Notes under the pieces: generated by a model
Seen by the model: only the letters and a program-made list of their open reading frames with translations
What the model was told of the DNA's origin: nothing
Databases searched by the model: none
Position numbers and translations under genes: made by a program
Part shown: positions 34,728 to 44,470 of the stretch, one piece after another
Layout of the letters: each line of letters opens with the position of its first letter
How positions within the stretch are numbered: the first letter of the stretch is position 1
Assembly: GCF_012277295.1 (NCBI RefSeq)
Contig: NZ_CP051156.1
Coordinates: 310,001-374,000, forward strand
Origin: Wolbachia endosymbiont of Ctenocephalides felis wCfeT
GTDB taxonomy: Bacteria > Pseudomonadota > Alphaproteobacteria > Rickettsiales > Anaplasmataceae
Direction of reading: 5' to 3'
DNA: 64,000 bases

Positions 34728-34742
34728 TTAATAAATATTTAA
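34728..34742. promoter_or_regulatory. Match to the CtrA box (TTAA-N7-TTAA)
   Basis: TTAA (34728-34731), seven bases, TTAA (34739-34742) followed by C, in the ctrA-gpsA gap about 67 bases before gpsA. In DNA this A+T-rich a chance match is quite possible. Confidence 0.3.
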
Positions 34743-34808
34743 CTATATTTATATCATGTTTTTAATTTACTTGTCCTTTAGTCTTAAAATATAAGTAATA
34801 CTTTGGTA

Positions 34809-35789
34809 ATGTTTGTGGTGATATCAATTTTAGGTGCTGGTGCATGGGGTACAGCGATTGCAATTTCATTAAGTAATAAACAAAATATAACTCTATGGAC
34901 CCGTAATGACACTACATTTAAATCAATTAGTGAAAAAAGAGAAAGTGATAAATTGCCTGGTTGTTTCATTTCTGATAATGTATCAATAAAATTGGCTATT
35001 GAAGATGCAATTGACGCTTCAATGGTGATTCTTGCTGTTCCTACTCAGTCTCTACGCGAAGTGTGTCAGCAACTACATAACTACAATCTGAAAAAAGACG
35101 TAGCCATCATTTTAGCTTGCAAGGGAATAGAAAAAAATACACTAAAATTGCCAAGTGAAGTAGTAAATGAAACTTTCCCTAGCAATCCAGTTGCTATCTT
35201 TTCCGGTCCTAGCTTTGCTATAGAAGTTGCAAAAAAATTACCATATACGATGGTTCTTGCTTGCCAAGATGACACGTTAGGTTTAAAGTTAATATCGGAA
35301 TTAAAACAGAAAGACATTACATTAAATTTCAGTAATGATGTTATAGGGGTGCAAATTTGTGCAGCATTAAAAAATGTTTTTGCTATAGCATGTGGAATCA
35401 TTTTAGGTAAAAAGCTCGGGTTTAATGCTCATGCAGCATTGATTACAAAGTGTATGAATGAAATTAAGACTTTATACTCAGTAAAAGTTGATAACAACAA
35501 TGTAAACATAGATACGCTACTGGGACCATCATGTTTGGGTGATTTAGTTATGACTTGCACATCCTTGAATTCAAGAAACTTGTCTTTTGGATTTAAAATA
35601 GGTGATGGCTGTGATATTAAGCAAGTTTTGTTGGAGGGTAAATCGGTAATTGAGGGTTTTAGCACTGCTCAGTCTGCCTTTAATTTAGCAGAGAAATTAA
35701 AGATCAAGATGCCTATATGTGAAGCAGTATATAAATTGTTATATGAAAATGCTTCTATAGAGGATACTATATCTGTTTTTACAAGTTAA
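34809..35789 (+). CDS. gpsA: Glycerol-3-phosphate dehydrogenase [NAD(P)+]
   Basis: ATG 34809 is chosen over a TTG at 34803. About 326 residues. The NAD(P) fold starts SILGAGAWGTAIAISL (GxGxxG). The VILACKGIE and IFSGPSFAIEVA blocks, the catalytic lysine region ICAALKNVFAIACG, and the LGPSCLGDLVMTCTS and SRN blocks are all GpsA. It makes sn-glycerol 3-phosphate for phospholipids; plsY (46043) and pgpA (next gene) act further along the same pathway. Confidence 0.96.
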   Translation: MFVVISILGAGAWGTAIAISLSNKQNITLWTRNDTTFKSISEKRESDKLPGCFISDNVSIKLAIEDAIDASMVILAVPTQSLREVCQQLHNYNLKKDVAIILACKGIEKNTLKLPSEVVNETFPSNPVAIFSGPSFAIEVAKKLPYTMVLACQDDTLGLKLISELKQKDITLNFSNDVIGVQICAALKNVFAIACGIILGKKLGFNAHAALITKCMNEIKTLYSVKVDNNNVNIDTLLGPSCLGDLVMTCTSLNSRNLSFGFKIGDGCDIKQVLLEGKSVIEGFSTAQSAFNLAEKLKIKMPICEAVYKLLYENASIEDTISVFTS

Positions 35790-35800
35790 TTTAATGTATT

Positions 35801-36295
35801 ATGAAATTTATATATAAACTAATATCAACCTGGTGGTTGTCTTGCACAGCAACCAAAATGCCAGGTACCGTAGGTAGCTTAGCTTCTCTTCCTCTTGCTC
35901 CTGTTATATTGAGCAACAAAATTTTAGGTGCGGCAATTATTTCTTTTTTATTTGTGGTTGGATTATGGTCTACTGGTAACTATGTAAAGCATTATCAAAC
36001 TTCGCAGGACCCAAAAGAAGTTGTAATTGATGAAGTGGTTGGTCAGCTGCTTACAATACTTTTAGCTTCGGTGTTGTTTAGCAATTACAAAGATGATTAT
36101 TTCTTACTGTTGTTGTGCTTTCTTTCCTTTAGATTTTTTGATATAATAAAAACGTGGCCTATAAATTTGATCGATAAAAATACCAAAGGTCCTCTAGGTG
36201 TTATGCTAGATGATATTATAGCTGCAATTTTGGCTTGTGCTTTTGTAGGAGCTTTGTATTGTTTATTGTCATTGTATGCAGCTTCGTCACTCTGA
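35801..36295 (+). CDS. pgpA: Phosphatidylglycerophosphatase A
   Basis: 164 residues, three to four membrane segments. The family start KMPGTVGSLASLP, the EVVIDEVVGQLLT metal-site block and the LGVMLDDIIAAILA block are all present. It removes phosphate from phosphatidylglycerophosphate to yield phosphatidylglycerol. It follows gpsA by 11 bases and overlaps the next gene by 20, so gpsA-pgpA-GNAT is likely one operon. Confidence 0.93.
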   Translation: MKFIYKLISTWWLSCTATKMPGTVGSLASLPLAPVILSNKILGAAIISFLFVVGLWSTGNYVKHYQTSQDPKEVVIDEVVGQLLTILLASVLFSNYKDDYFLLLLCFLSFRFFDIIKTWPINLIDKNTKGPLGVMLDDIIAAILACAFVGALYCLLSLYAASSL

Positions 36296-37046
36296 TTTAG
36301 TTACTCAAAATCTTCAAGATTATATACTTTATACGGTAAATTTATCCGAATGGGAAGTGCATGATGAATTTGATGATATTGTATTTGTAATAAATGGTAC
36401 TAAAGAATCGCTATTTAATTTTGTGTTTTGTAAAGACCAATGTACTGAGCTATCTGCACAAAAAACTTTAGATTACCTTAAAGCAAGAAGCGTAGAAGCA
36501 ACATGGGTAGTAAATTCGCATGCTACAATAAGAAATATTTTAGAAAAAAATGAGATAGATCATGCTAGTACACCAAAGAAAGCTCTATTAAATATAAAAA
36601 ATTATTTTTTGCCAAATGATGTTATTGCAAATATGGAATTAAAAATCGTAAATAATCACCAATTATTGGAGCAGCTGGATTTACACACTTCTAAAATTTT
36701 TTATCACAATATTGGAATTGTTAGTACATTTTTTCGCGGATTATCAAATTATGATTATGAAAACTCAGGATTAAAATTTTTTCTTGTAACACTAAATGGT
36801 GAAATTGTTGGCACGTGTGGTCTTTACGTTCAAGATGGTGTGGCTGGTTTTTACAGTGACGGTGTTTTATCAAAGTATAGAAATAGGGGGGTGGGTACTC
36901 AAATGATTTTAGAAAGGATAAAGTTAGCGCAACGGCTTAAATGTAAGCATATAATAGCGCATTGTATGAAGCCTTCAGTTAATCTTTATAAGAGGTTAGG
37001 GTTCCAAATGTTGGGTAATCTCTATTTGTATACCTCTTCGGCATAA
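36276..37046 (+). CDS. GNAT-family acetyltransferase
   Basis: 256 residues. The N-terminal 120 residues are not recognised. The C-terminal half is a GNAT domain: GEIVGTCGLYV, then the acetyl-CoA motif A as LSKYRNRGVGTQMILERIKLA (R-x-x-G-x-G), and SVNLYKRLGFQMLG (motif B). The acceptor substrate is unknown. Starts 20 bases inside pgpA, so translational coupling is likely. Confidence 0.85.
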   Translation: MQLRHSDLVTQNLQDYILYTVNLSEWEVHDEFDDIVFVINGTKESLFNFVFCKDQCTELSAQKTLDYLKARSVEATWVVNSHATIRNILEKNEIDHASTPKKALLNIKNYFLPNDVIANMELKIVNNHQLLEQLDLHTSKIFYHNIGIVSTFFRGLSNYDYENSGLKFFLVTLNGEIVGTCGLYVQDGVAGFYSDGVLSKYRNRGVGTQMILERIKLAQRLKCKHIIAHCMKPSVNLYKRLGFQMLGNLYLYTSSA

Positions 37047-37094
37047 TTTATGCACAATTTTGCTTAAAATTTTTACCTTTATTTTAAAAGCACC

Positions 37095-38231
37095 ATGTTT
37101 TTTCTGTATGAAATAGTTTTGGTATTAGTTCTGATATTGTTTTATCTTTCTTATTCTAAGTTAAAAACTCTAAATAAAATTAGAAATTTACAACACCAGA
37201 ATATTATCATCAATAATTTAATCGACACTATAGACGATGGATTTTATATTTGGGATGCAAAGAAACGTATAGAAACATTTTCTCCCAACTTACTGATCTT
37301 GCTTAACACTGTATTTTACTCATTTAGTGAATTTGTGAATTTCTTTGAGCAATCAGAAGCTTTAGTCAAAAATTTCAATGAAGCAAAAGAGATAAATAAG
37401 TCTTTTGCTTTAGATTTGAAATCAAAAGATGGCGAAGTTTATTGTATATGCTATGGGAGGAGTATAATAAATGATTTTAATAATGTAATTGGTGTACTGC
37501 TGTGGATAAGAAATATTTCAGACTATAAAATAAGGGCTAACGGACTTGAATTAGAGAATAATAAACTTACAAAAGAAGTAAAAAACTATGAGGAAGTTTT
37601 TAATTCTTTACCATTTCCAGTGCTAAAATATAACAAGCACAAAAAAGTCAAGTTTTATAATTTGTTCTATGATAAATACATAAATAGCTCTCAAAAAACA
37701 GCCATCACCACTAGTATCTATAGTGGTAAGTCAGGAAGACACGTTATAACCTGCAATAGTGAGCGAAAAATTTTCGATTTTACTAAAATTCCAGTGCAAG
37801 ATTCTGGAGCGATGGTAGTATATGGAACAGACGTCAGCAATGAAGAAAAATTACATGCTGAGTTAAATGATTATTTTGCTATGCAGAAAAATCTACTTGA
37901 AGAACTATCAATTGCTATAGCAATATACAGTAAAAATCAAAAATTGAAGTTTTATAATAATGCTTTTGTAAAAGTCTTTCAATTTACTCCAGAATTTCTT
38001 GCATCTTATCCAACTTATCACGAAATCATGCTTTATCTATTTGAGTCTAAAAAGCTTTTAAAGGAGGAAGATTTTCATATTATTGTTAACCAAAGGCACA
38101 AATTGTTTAGAAAATTACTTGAGTCATATAATGGTATACTGCATCTTACTAATGGGAAGAAGATTAGAATGCTAGTTATGCATTATGCCTCGGAGGATTT
38201 GCTTTTTTCTTATGAGGAGTGTGAAAAATAA
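37095..38231 (+). CDS. Membrane-anchored multi-PAS sensor protein without kinase domain
   Basis: 378 residues. One N-terminal membrane segment (residues 2-20) is followed by a short coiled coil and three PAS-like domains: about 35-145 (DTIDDGFYIWDAKKRIETFSPN), 165-255 (FNSLPFPVLKYNKHKKVKFYN) and 268-370 (LSIAIAIYSKNQKLKFYNNAF). The order resembles the sensor part of alphaproteobacterial PAS histidine kinases, but the gene stops without HisKA or HATPase domains. TAA follows cleanly at 38229, and dnaK begins about 100 bases on, so no kinase half survives here. It may be a degraded sensor or a kinase-free regulator. Confidence 0.75.
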   Translation: MFFLYEIVLVLVLILFYLSYSKLKTLNKIRNLQHQNIIINNLIDTIDDGFYIWDAKKRIETFSPNLLILLNTVFYSFSEFVNFFEQSEALVKNFNEAKEINKSFALDLKSKDGEVYCICYGRSIINDFNNVIGVLLWIRNISDYKIRANGLELENNKLTKEVKNYEEVFNSLPFPVLKYNKHKKVKFYNLFYDKYINSSQKTAITTSIYSGKSGRHVITCNSERKIFDFTKIPVQDSGAMVVYGTDVSNEEKLHAELNDYFAMQKNLLEELSIAIAIYSKNQKLKFYNNAFVKVFQFTPEFLASYPTYHEIMLYLFESKKLLKEEDFHIIVNQRHKLFRKLLESYNGILHLTNGKKIRMLVMHYASEDLLFSYEECEK

Positions 38232-38332
38232 TACATATAATCCGTGTAACTTTTCCTAAAGGGTCTTGTAATTAACAAGCTCAATACTTATATATTTTCA
38301 TATTAGATAACATTCATAAGGGAGTATTCGTT

Positions 38333-40243
38333 ATGGGAAGAGCAATAGGTATAGATCTTGGGACAACAAACTCTTGCGTTGCAATAATGCAGGGTAAAGA
38401 TACCAAAGTAATAGAAAATAAAGAAGGAGCAAGAACAACTCCATCTATAGTTGCGTTCACTTCATCAGGCGAAAGGTTGATTGGCTCTCCAGCAAAAAGG
38501 CAAGCCACTACCAATGCAAGTAACACTTTCTTTGCTACCAAGAGATTGATAGGACGTAAAAATAGCGATCCTGAAATGAAAAATCTGAATGTACCATACA
38601 AAGTATTTGCAGCGAAAAGTGGTGATGCATGGGTCAAAACTAGCGACAATAAAGAATACTCTCCTAGCCAAATTGGTGCATTTATACTACAAAATATGAA
38701 AGAAGCAGCAGAAGCTTACCTTGGTGAAGAAGTAAAGGATGCTGTGATAACAGTACCGGCATATTTTAATGACTCTCAACGTCAAGCAACAAAAGATGCA
38801 GGAAAAATTGCTGGATTAAATGTGCTCAGAATAGTAAATGAGCCAACGGCTGCAGCACTTGCTTATGGTCTTGATAAGAAGCACGGGCACACAATAGTAG
38901 TGTATGACCTTGGAGGTGGTACGTTTGACGTTTCAATACTTGAAATAGGTGATGGAGTGTTTGAAGTAAAAGCTACGAATGGAGACACTCATCTTGGTGG
39001 TGAAGACTTTGATAACGCAGTAATGAACCATCTTCTTGATGAATTCAAGAAAAGTAGTGGAATAGATCTGAAAAATGATCCAATGGCAATGCAAAGGATC
39101 AAAGAAGCTGCTGAAAAGGCAAAAATTGAATTATCAAGTGCAATGGAAACTGAGATAAATCTGCCATTCATTACAGCTGATGCGAGTGGTCCAAAGCACT
39201 TAAACATTAAATTAACAAGGGCAAAACTTGAAAGTTTAGTAAATGATCTGATTGAAAGAACTATGGCCCCTTGCAAAAAAGCTCTTGCAGATGCTGGTTT
39301 ATCAGCAGATAAGATTGGTGAAGTAGTACTTGTTGGCGGTATGACTCGTATGCCAAAAGTAATAGAAAAAGTTAAGGAGTTCTTTGGCAAAGATCCACAC
39401 AGAGGAGTAAATCCTGATGAAGTAGTAGCAATTGGAGCTGCGATCCAAGCTGGTATAATTCAAGGTGATGTGAGAGATGTATTATTACTTGATGTAACAC
39501 CACTTTCTCTTGGTATTGAAACATTAGGTGGAGTGTTTACCCCGCTTATCGAGCGTAACACTACAATTCCTACTAAAAAATCTCAGGTATTTTCAACAGC
39601 AGAAGACAGTCAAACAGCCGTAACTATAAAAGTTCATCAAGGTGAAAGAAAGATGGCTGTTGACAATAAGCTGCTTGGCCAGTTTAGTCTGGAGGGGATA
39701 CCTCCCGCTCCACGTGAAGTGCCGCAGATTGAAGTAACATTTGATATAGATGCAAATGGAATAGTACATGTTTCTGCAAAAGATAAAGCCACTGGAAAGG
39801 AACAAAAAATACGTATCCAATCTTCAGGCGGATTATCTGATGAAGAAATCAATCGTATGGTGAAGGAAGCTGAGGAAAAATCACAAGAAGATGATAAGCG
39901 TAAAAAATTCATTGAAGTGAAGAACCAAGCTGATAGTTTAGTTCACTCTACAGAAAAATCTTTGAAAGAATATGGCGATAAAGTTCCAGAAGATGATAAA
40001 TCTGCAATTGAAAATGCATTAAATGAACTGAAGGAAGCTAGTCAATCTGATAATCTTGATGATACCGATTCAATACAGCAAAAGGTTAATAACTTATCTC
40101 AGGTGTCTATGAAGCTTGGGGAAGCTATGTATAAAGAATCTCAGCAACAACAAACAGAAGAAAGCTCTACAGCAGCAGATGATAAGGAAAAGGTGGTAGA
40201 TTCTGATTATCAAGATATAGACAGTAAAGAAGATAATAAATAG
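38333..40243 (+). CDS. dnaK: Molecular chaperone DnaK (Hsp70)
   Basis: 636 residues, full length. ATPase domain: [33 protein letters not shown] block ([18 protein letters not shown]), and [17 protein letters not shown]. Substrate domain from about 385 ([17 protein letters not shown]), and an acidic C-terminal tail (EDNK end). Strong AAGGGAG ribosome site. dnaJ and grpE are not adjacent. A hairpin with T-run follows the stop. Confidence 0.98.
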   Translation: MGRAIGIDLGTTNSCVAIMQGKDTKVIENKEGARTTPSIVAFTSSGERLIGSPAKRQATTNASNTFFATKRLIGRKNSDPEMKNLNVPYKVFAAKSGDAWVKTSDNKEYSPSQIGAFILQNMKEAAEAYLGEEVKDAVITVPAYFNDSQRQATKDAGKIAGLNVLRIVNEPTAAALAYGLDKKHGHTIVVYDLGGGTFDVSILEIGDGVFEVKATNGDTHLGGEDFDNAVMNHLLDEFKKSSGIDLKNDPMAMQRIKEAAEKAKIELSSAMETEINLPFITADASGPKHLNIKLTRAKLESLVNDLIERTMAPCKKALADAGLSADKIGEVVLVGGMTRMPKVIEKVKEFFGKDPHRGVNPDEVVAIGAAIQAGIIQGDVRDVLLLDVTPLSLGIETLGGVFTPLIERNTTIPTKKSQVFSTAEDSQTAVTIKVHQGERKMAVDNKLLGQFSLEGIPPAPREVPQIEVTFDIDANGIVHVSAKDKATGKEQKIRIQSSGGLSDEEINRMVKEAEEKSQEDDKRKKFIEVKNQADSLVHSTEKSLKEYGDKVPEDDKSAIENALNELKEASQSDNLDDTDSIQQKVNNLSQVSMKLGEAMYKESQQQQTEESSTAADDKEKVVDSDYQDIDSKEDNK

Positions 40244-40245
40244 AG

Positions 40246-40283
40246 AAGCCTAATGTTTTTATAAACTACGAAAGGCTTTTCTT
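40246..40283 (+). terminator. Terminator after dnaK
   Basis: Arms AAGCCT and AGGCTT around 21 bases, then TTCTT, starting three bases after the dnaK stop. Confidence 0.5.
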
Positions 40284-40410
40284 GCTTATTATTACCTATT
40301 TTCATCGATTTTTACCTTGCTGTTGTCGCTTTCTCCTTTAGCGGGAATAATATTTGTTTTAAATAATCCATAGAATGTTTACAATAGAGTAATGTTATCT
40401 CAAAATTAAC

Positions 40411-41613
40411 ATGAAAATTGACCCTGTAAAGCTAACAAAGGAACTTATCTCCTTTGAGAGTATAACACCAAGAGATGGTGGAGCAATAGAATACATAGCA
40501 AAAATTCTCACAAAAGGTGGCTTTGATTGTCAAGTCTTGGAGTTTGGTGATAATGGCACCAAGGTTAAAAATCTCTATGCGAAATATGTAAATGGAGTGC
40601 CAAACTTATGTTTTGCTGGACATGTTGATGTTGTGTCACCAGGTCGATTAGAAGATTGGATATCCAATCCATTTAAGCCAGACATTCGAGACGGAATGCT
40701 ATATGGAAGAGGAGCGGCTGACATGAAAAGTGGAGTGGCTGCATTTATTGCTGCTATGGTGAATCTAGTTGCAGAGAAATTCGAATTTAATGGTTCAATG
40801 AGTGCATTGATTACAAGTGCTGAAGAAAGTACAGAAGAATATGGCACAAAAGCTGTTTTAGAATGGATGGAAAGTAAACACAAAAAGATAGATTATTGTG
40901 TAGTTGCTGAACCAACCAGCAATAAGAGATTAGGTGATACCATAAAAATAGGCAGACGTGGTTCTGCAACATTTGAATTAATATGCTACGGAAAGCAAGG
41001 GCACGTTGCTTACCCAGACCTGGCTGATAATCCTATAGATAAAATGATAACAATATTAGATAAGATAAAAAACACTACCTTTGATAATGGTAATGAGCAC
41101 TTCCAACCTTCAAATTGTGAAGTTACCACTGTTGATGTTGGAAATAGTACTGATAATCTAATACCTGGTTCGGCAAGTGCACGCTTCAATATTCGCTATA
41201 ATAACATACAAACACCTGATGATTTGTGTGAACTTATTAATGAAATATGTTCTAGTGTTACTGATGATTATAAGCTTTCTATGAAGAATAGTAGGGATGT
41301 TTTCTTATCTACTCCAGATCGAAATATTGATATCATGATTGATGCAATACACAAAGAGACTAATATTGATGCTGTGCTTAGTACAAGTGGTGGTACATCC
41401 GATGCTGCATTTATAAAAGATGTCTGTCCGGTAATTGAGTTTGGTATGGTCAATAAAACTGCACATCAGGTAAATGAGAGTATATTAGTAAATGATATAA
41501 ACAAATTAACAGCTATATATAAAGAATTTATAGAAAATTATTTCACTCCTGCCAATAAAGTACTAAATCAGATCAATATAATTACTGGTAGCCCTTTGCA
41601 AACACTTTACTAA
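40411..41613 (+). CDS. dapE: Succinyl-diaminopimelate desuccinylase
   Basis: 400 residues, M20 metallopeptidase fold. Metal ligands in LCFAGHVDVVSPG (His, Asp), GRGAADMKSGVAAF (Asp), TSAEESTEEYGT (catalytic Glu pair), VVAEPTS (Asp/Glu site) and NKTAHQVNE (His). Splits N-succinyl-LL-diaminopimelate in lysine and peptidoglycan-precursor synthesis; dapD of the same route is at 47667. The last 20 residues (NKVLNQINIITGSPLQTLY) exceed the usual end. Confidence 0.95.
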   Translation: MKIDPVKLTKELISFESITPRDGGAIEYIAKILTKGGFDCQVLEFGDNGTKVKNLYAKYVNGVPNLCFAGHVDVVSPGRLEDWISNPFKPDIRDGMLYGRGAADMKSGVAAFIAAMVNLVAEKFEFNGSMSALITSAEESTEEYGTKAVLEWMESKHKKIDYCVVAEPTSNKRLGDTIKIGRRGSATFELICYGKQGHVAYPDLADNPIDKMITILDKIKNTTFDNGNEHFQPSNCEVTTVDVGNSTDNLIPGSASARFNIRYNNIQTPDDLCELINEICSSVTDDYKLSMKNSRDVFLSTPDRNIDIMIDAIHKETNIDAVLSTSGGTSDAAFIKDVCPVIEFGMVNKTAHQVNESILVNDINKLTAIYKEFIENYFTPANKVLNQINIITGSPLQTLY

Positions 41614-41625
41614 CATTTACTTTCT

Positions 41626-42294
41626 TTACAGAAGAGAGGTTCTTTTATATAATTCATCTATCACATTAGTGAAGTATCTTAGCTTTCTGTAACCTTCATG
41701 TTTAATGTTGTTATATGACCTACCATCGTTAGGTTTGATAAAAAAGATAGGAGTAGCCGTAATGCCCAATTTATTAATTGCCAGTGATTTATCATTTATG
41801 ATTTTATCCATTATATCTTTATCATTAATACATTGATTAAATGCACTTTGCTTTAAGTTGCTTAAAGCAGCAACTCTTTGCAATACTGTCAAATCACTGA
41901 GATTAGAATAATTCCATGATTCTATAGAGTTAAAAACAGCTTTATTGAAATTAAAATAATCCTCCTGCTTTTCATAGCAATAACTTAACATTGCGGCCTT
42001 CAGTGCTCGATAATCCAAAGGAAAGTGCCTAAATATATATAACATTTTACCTGTATCTATATATTTCCTTTTCAGGTGAGGAAAGATATCTTTATGAAAG
42101 AGAGAGCAGTGATAGCAAGTTAGTGAAGCATATTCTATCATTAAAATTGGTGCTTTTGGATCACCTAACAATTTGTCACCAGGTAGTGGTGATAGTAGCT
42201 CTTCTGATGTAACTTCAGCAATTTTTGCTTTAGTATTAACTGCATTAGCGTTCACGCTAACGAAAATCAATAAAAGCAATAGTCTAAAAATCAT
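41626..42294 (-). CDS. DsbA-family periplasmic thiol-disulfide oxidoreductase
   Basis: 222 residues. Signal peptide about 1-19 (MIFRLLLLLIFVSVNANA). The thioredoxin-like core carries the CYHC active site near residue 60 in EYASLTCYHCSLFH, with the helical insertion and the cis-proline loop ITATPIFFI near residue 180. It oxidises protein cysteines in the periplasm and would be recycled by DsbB (11476). Members of this clade are known in Wolbachia as alpha-DsbA proteins. Convergent with dapE. Confidence 0.9.
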   Translation of the reverse strand: MIFRLLLLLIFVSVNANAVNTKAKIAEVTSEELLSPLPGDKLLGDPKAPILMIEYASLTCYHCSLFHKDIFPHLKRKYIDTGKMLYIFRHFPLDYRALKAAMLSYCYEKQEDYFNFNKAVFNSIESWNYSNLSDLTVLQRVAALSNLKQSAFNQCINDKDIMDKIINDKSLAINKLGITATPIFFIKPNDGRSYNNIKHEGYRKLRYFTNVIDELYKRTSLL

Positions 42295-42348
42295 TACAAT
42301 AATAAATACTTAACTTACTAAAAAATTTATGTATTTTCACCTATAGTG

Positions 42349-42792
42349 TCAAGGCTTAGTGGCTCTATCTTTAAACGCAGCGATTATTTTACTCTGCGTA
42401 TATTTATACACTGAATTTAGCAGCGTTGAAAATGAGCGAGATTTAAACTCAAATTCTATGTAAAATTTTACCATAGTGTTATTTGCATCTATAGGAATAA
42501 ACTGCCATTTGTTATAGAGGTGCTTAAATATTCCATTTGATGATATAGCTTTGATCCAGCCTTCACTTGTTTCACTTGGAGGCAAGTAAGTTACTTCTGA
42601 AGTGTAACTTCCTTTAATTCCATGGAAAGATGCGAGCAAATCAACAATCATTTTATTATTTGTCTTTTCTTTTATGTAAACTGCTTTGCACCAAGGAACA
42701 AAATCAGGATATTTTTCGACATCAATTACAATTTGAAAAGCCTCTTGAGGAGAACAGAGAAAAATACCTTCCTCTCTATATTTATTGAGCAT
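42349..42792 (-). CDS. START-like ubiquinone-binding (COQ10/RatA) family protein
   Basis: 147 residues. FQIVIDVEKYPDFVPWCKAVYI near the start and YKWQF-type beta blocks (HLYNKWQFIPI, VKFYIEFEFKSRSF) are typical of the COQ10/RatA START-like family, often annotated polyketide cyclase. Mitochondrial COQ10 binds ubiquinone and supports respiration; E. coli RatA is a homologue with a debated ribosome role. 54 bases upstream of the DsbA gene on the same strand. Confidence 0.85.
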   Translation of the reverse strand: MLNKYREEGIFLCSPQEAFQIVIDVEKYPDFVPWCKAVYIKEKTNNKMIVDLLASFHGIKGSYTSEVTYLPPSETSEGWIKAISSNGIFKHLYNKWQFIPIDANNTMVKFYIEFEFKSRSFSTLLNSVYKYTQSKIIAAFKDRATKP

Positions 42793-42799
42793 AAATTTA

Positions 42800-43000
42800 G
42801 ATTAATTAAAAGAGGAGGATCCGTATCTACCGTTAGCCTTAGTAGATTCCTGAGACCTGAAGTTAAGGTGGGCATCACGTATCAATTTCAACAAAAATGA
42901 CAGAGGCGATTCCCTTGACTAGAAATTATCGCTCGGGAAATTTGACTTAACTCATAACGCATAAAACAGACCCCCACTAGATTATAGCTAATTTTTACAG
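42800..43000 (+). other. Gene-free stretch with partly paired sequence or an outer-membrane gene relic
   Basis: The 358-base gap before 43151 has no convincing gene. Two readings of its left part exist. As RNA, GATCCGTAT...GCCTTA (42819-42842) can pair imperfectly with TAAGGTGGGCATCACGTATC (42864-42883). As protein, 42825-42900 reads a short frame ending RPEVKVGITYQFQQK, which looks like the last strand of an outer-membrane beta-barrel. Neither is established; the right part, 43000-43150, shows only a partial copy of the TATTTCCGTTTT repeat near 43111. Confidence 0.25.
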
Positions 43001-43150
43001 CAGATGTCTATAGCTATTCTTGTATACCACTTTTAGCAAATATAATTAGATCTCTGTTTATGCAGTATTGCACAACGGACTAGAAGTGAAAAGGAAATTA
43101 TTAGACTATTTCCGTTTTATAAGTAGTATTAAGATTTAAAGTCCTTAGTT

Positions 43151-44470
43151 GTGTTAAACTCATTATTATATGTAAAGATATTCAATATTCCTTTCATAAT
43201 AATTTGGGTAATTGCAACTGGGGTTTTCTGTACAATTCGGTTTAAGTTTATTAACTTTCGGCTGTTCAAATATGGAATAAAGACACTACTTAACCTAAAA
43301 TGCAATGGTCATAGTGGCATAATTACTCACATTCAAGCATTTGCAACGGTTATCTTGGGAACAGTTGGTCTTGGGACAATATCTGGAGTTGCAATTGCCA
43401 TAACAATAGGGGGGCCCAGTGCAATTTTTTGGATGATAGTAACTGGAATACTTGGTATGTCAATAAAGTTTGCTGAAGTAGTGCTTGCATTTACCTATCG
43501 CGCCAAAAGTACAACTGGCGGAGCTTTTTATTACATGAAACACGGGATCGCAAAAATTGGATTTGTAAAAACTGGCAAAGTCCTTGCATTTATATATGCT
43601 GTTATGCTTCTAATTGCTATGATTTTGGGTGGCATACCATTTCAAGCAAATCAAATAGCAGCATTATCAAGCAGCCTTTTTGAATACAACGCATCTATTA
43701 TTATATCACTGCTTGTTCTAATAGTAATTCTTGGAGGAATAAAACGTATTGCTTTTGTATCAACAGGGTTAGCTCCAGTTATGATAATATTATACATAGC
43801 CATGTGCATATATGTAATTTGTTTGAATGGAAGTAATTTGATGAATGCTTTATCGATAATATTCCAAGATATTTTCAATAAATCAGCTATAAGCGGAGGG
43901 ATATTGAGCGGGTTAATAGCCGGGGTGAGAAGGTCAGTATTTGCTAATGAAGCAGGCACTGGAACAGCAGCTATAGCACACTCAGCTGTCAAAGAGAAAG
44001 ATCCAATTAAAGTTGGTTGTGTTGCAATGATTGCACCGTTTATAGATACAATATTAATCTCATTTTTGACTGGTATAGTAATAATAATCACTGGTATGCA
44101 TAATACTGAAAATGTTGGTGATATTACCTTAATCAGTTCAATATTTTCAACAGCTTTGCCATTGTTTAGCAAATCTGTTTTTCCGCTAATAATGTTTTCC
44201 TTTGCATTTTCAACAATAATTGCTTATTGTTACTACTGTGAAGTTGCTTTGCTGTACTTATTTGATAGTAAAAAAGTACTGATATTATTTCAAATTTTTA
44301 TAGTTGTTTCAGTGTATGTTAGCTGCATGTCAAAAAATATAGAGTTTATATCTTGTTTAGGTGACAGTTTATTTATGTGTCTAATGATTCCAAATGCTGT
44401 TGCAATATATTTACTGAGGGGAAAAATCTTAAGTGCGATAGATTCTTTTTACAGTTCTAAAAGGTGCTAA
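43151..44470 (+). CDS. Sodium:alanine symporter (AGCS family), copy 1
   Basis: 439 residues from a GTG start, about 10 membrane segments. AGCS signature blocks: FATVILGTVGLGTISGVAIAI, IGGPSAIFWMIVTGILGMSIKFAEV, and GVRRSVFANEAGTGTAAIAHSAVK. It imports alanine or glycine with Na+. It is directly followed, with no gap, by a second AGCS gene; the pair share these motifs and likely arose by duplication. The N-terminus is shorter than copy 2. Confidence 0.9.
   Translation: MLNSLLYVKIFNIPFIIIWVIATGVFCTIRFKFINFRLFKYGIKTLLNLKCNGHSGIITHIQAFATVILGTVGLGTISGVAIAITIGGPSAIFWMIVTGILGMSIKFAEVVLAFTYRAKSTTGGAFYYMKHGIAKIGFVKTGKVLAFIYAVMLLIAMILGGIPFQANQIAALSSSLFEYNASIIISLLVLIVILGGIKRIAFVSTGLAPVMIILYIAMCIYVICLNGSNLMNALSIIFQDIFNKSAISGGILSGLIAGVRRSVFANEAGTGTAAIAHSAVKEKDPIKVGCVAMIAPFIDTILISFLTGIVIIITGMHNTENVGDITLISSIFSTALPLFSKSVFPLIMFSFAFSTIIAYCYYCEVALLYLFDSKKVLILFQIFIVVSVYVSCMSKNIEFISCLGDSLFMCLMIPNAVAIYLLRGKILSAIDSFYSSKRC

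Noticed and set aside
38989..39390. Minus-strand open frames inside dnaK, gatB, topA and transporters
   Set aside because: They mirror well-supported genes on the other strand and have no family pattern.
42622..42900. 92-residue plus-strand gene opposite the COQ10-like gene
   Set aside because: Its first 60 residues are antisense to a clear family gene; only the tail is of interest and is listed separately.
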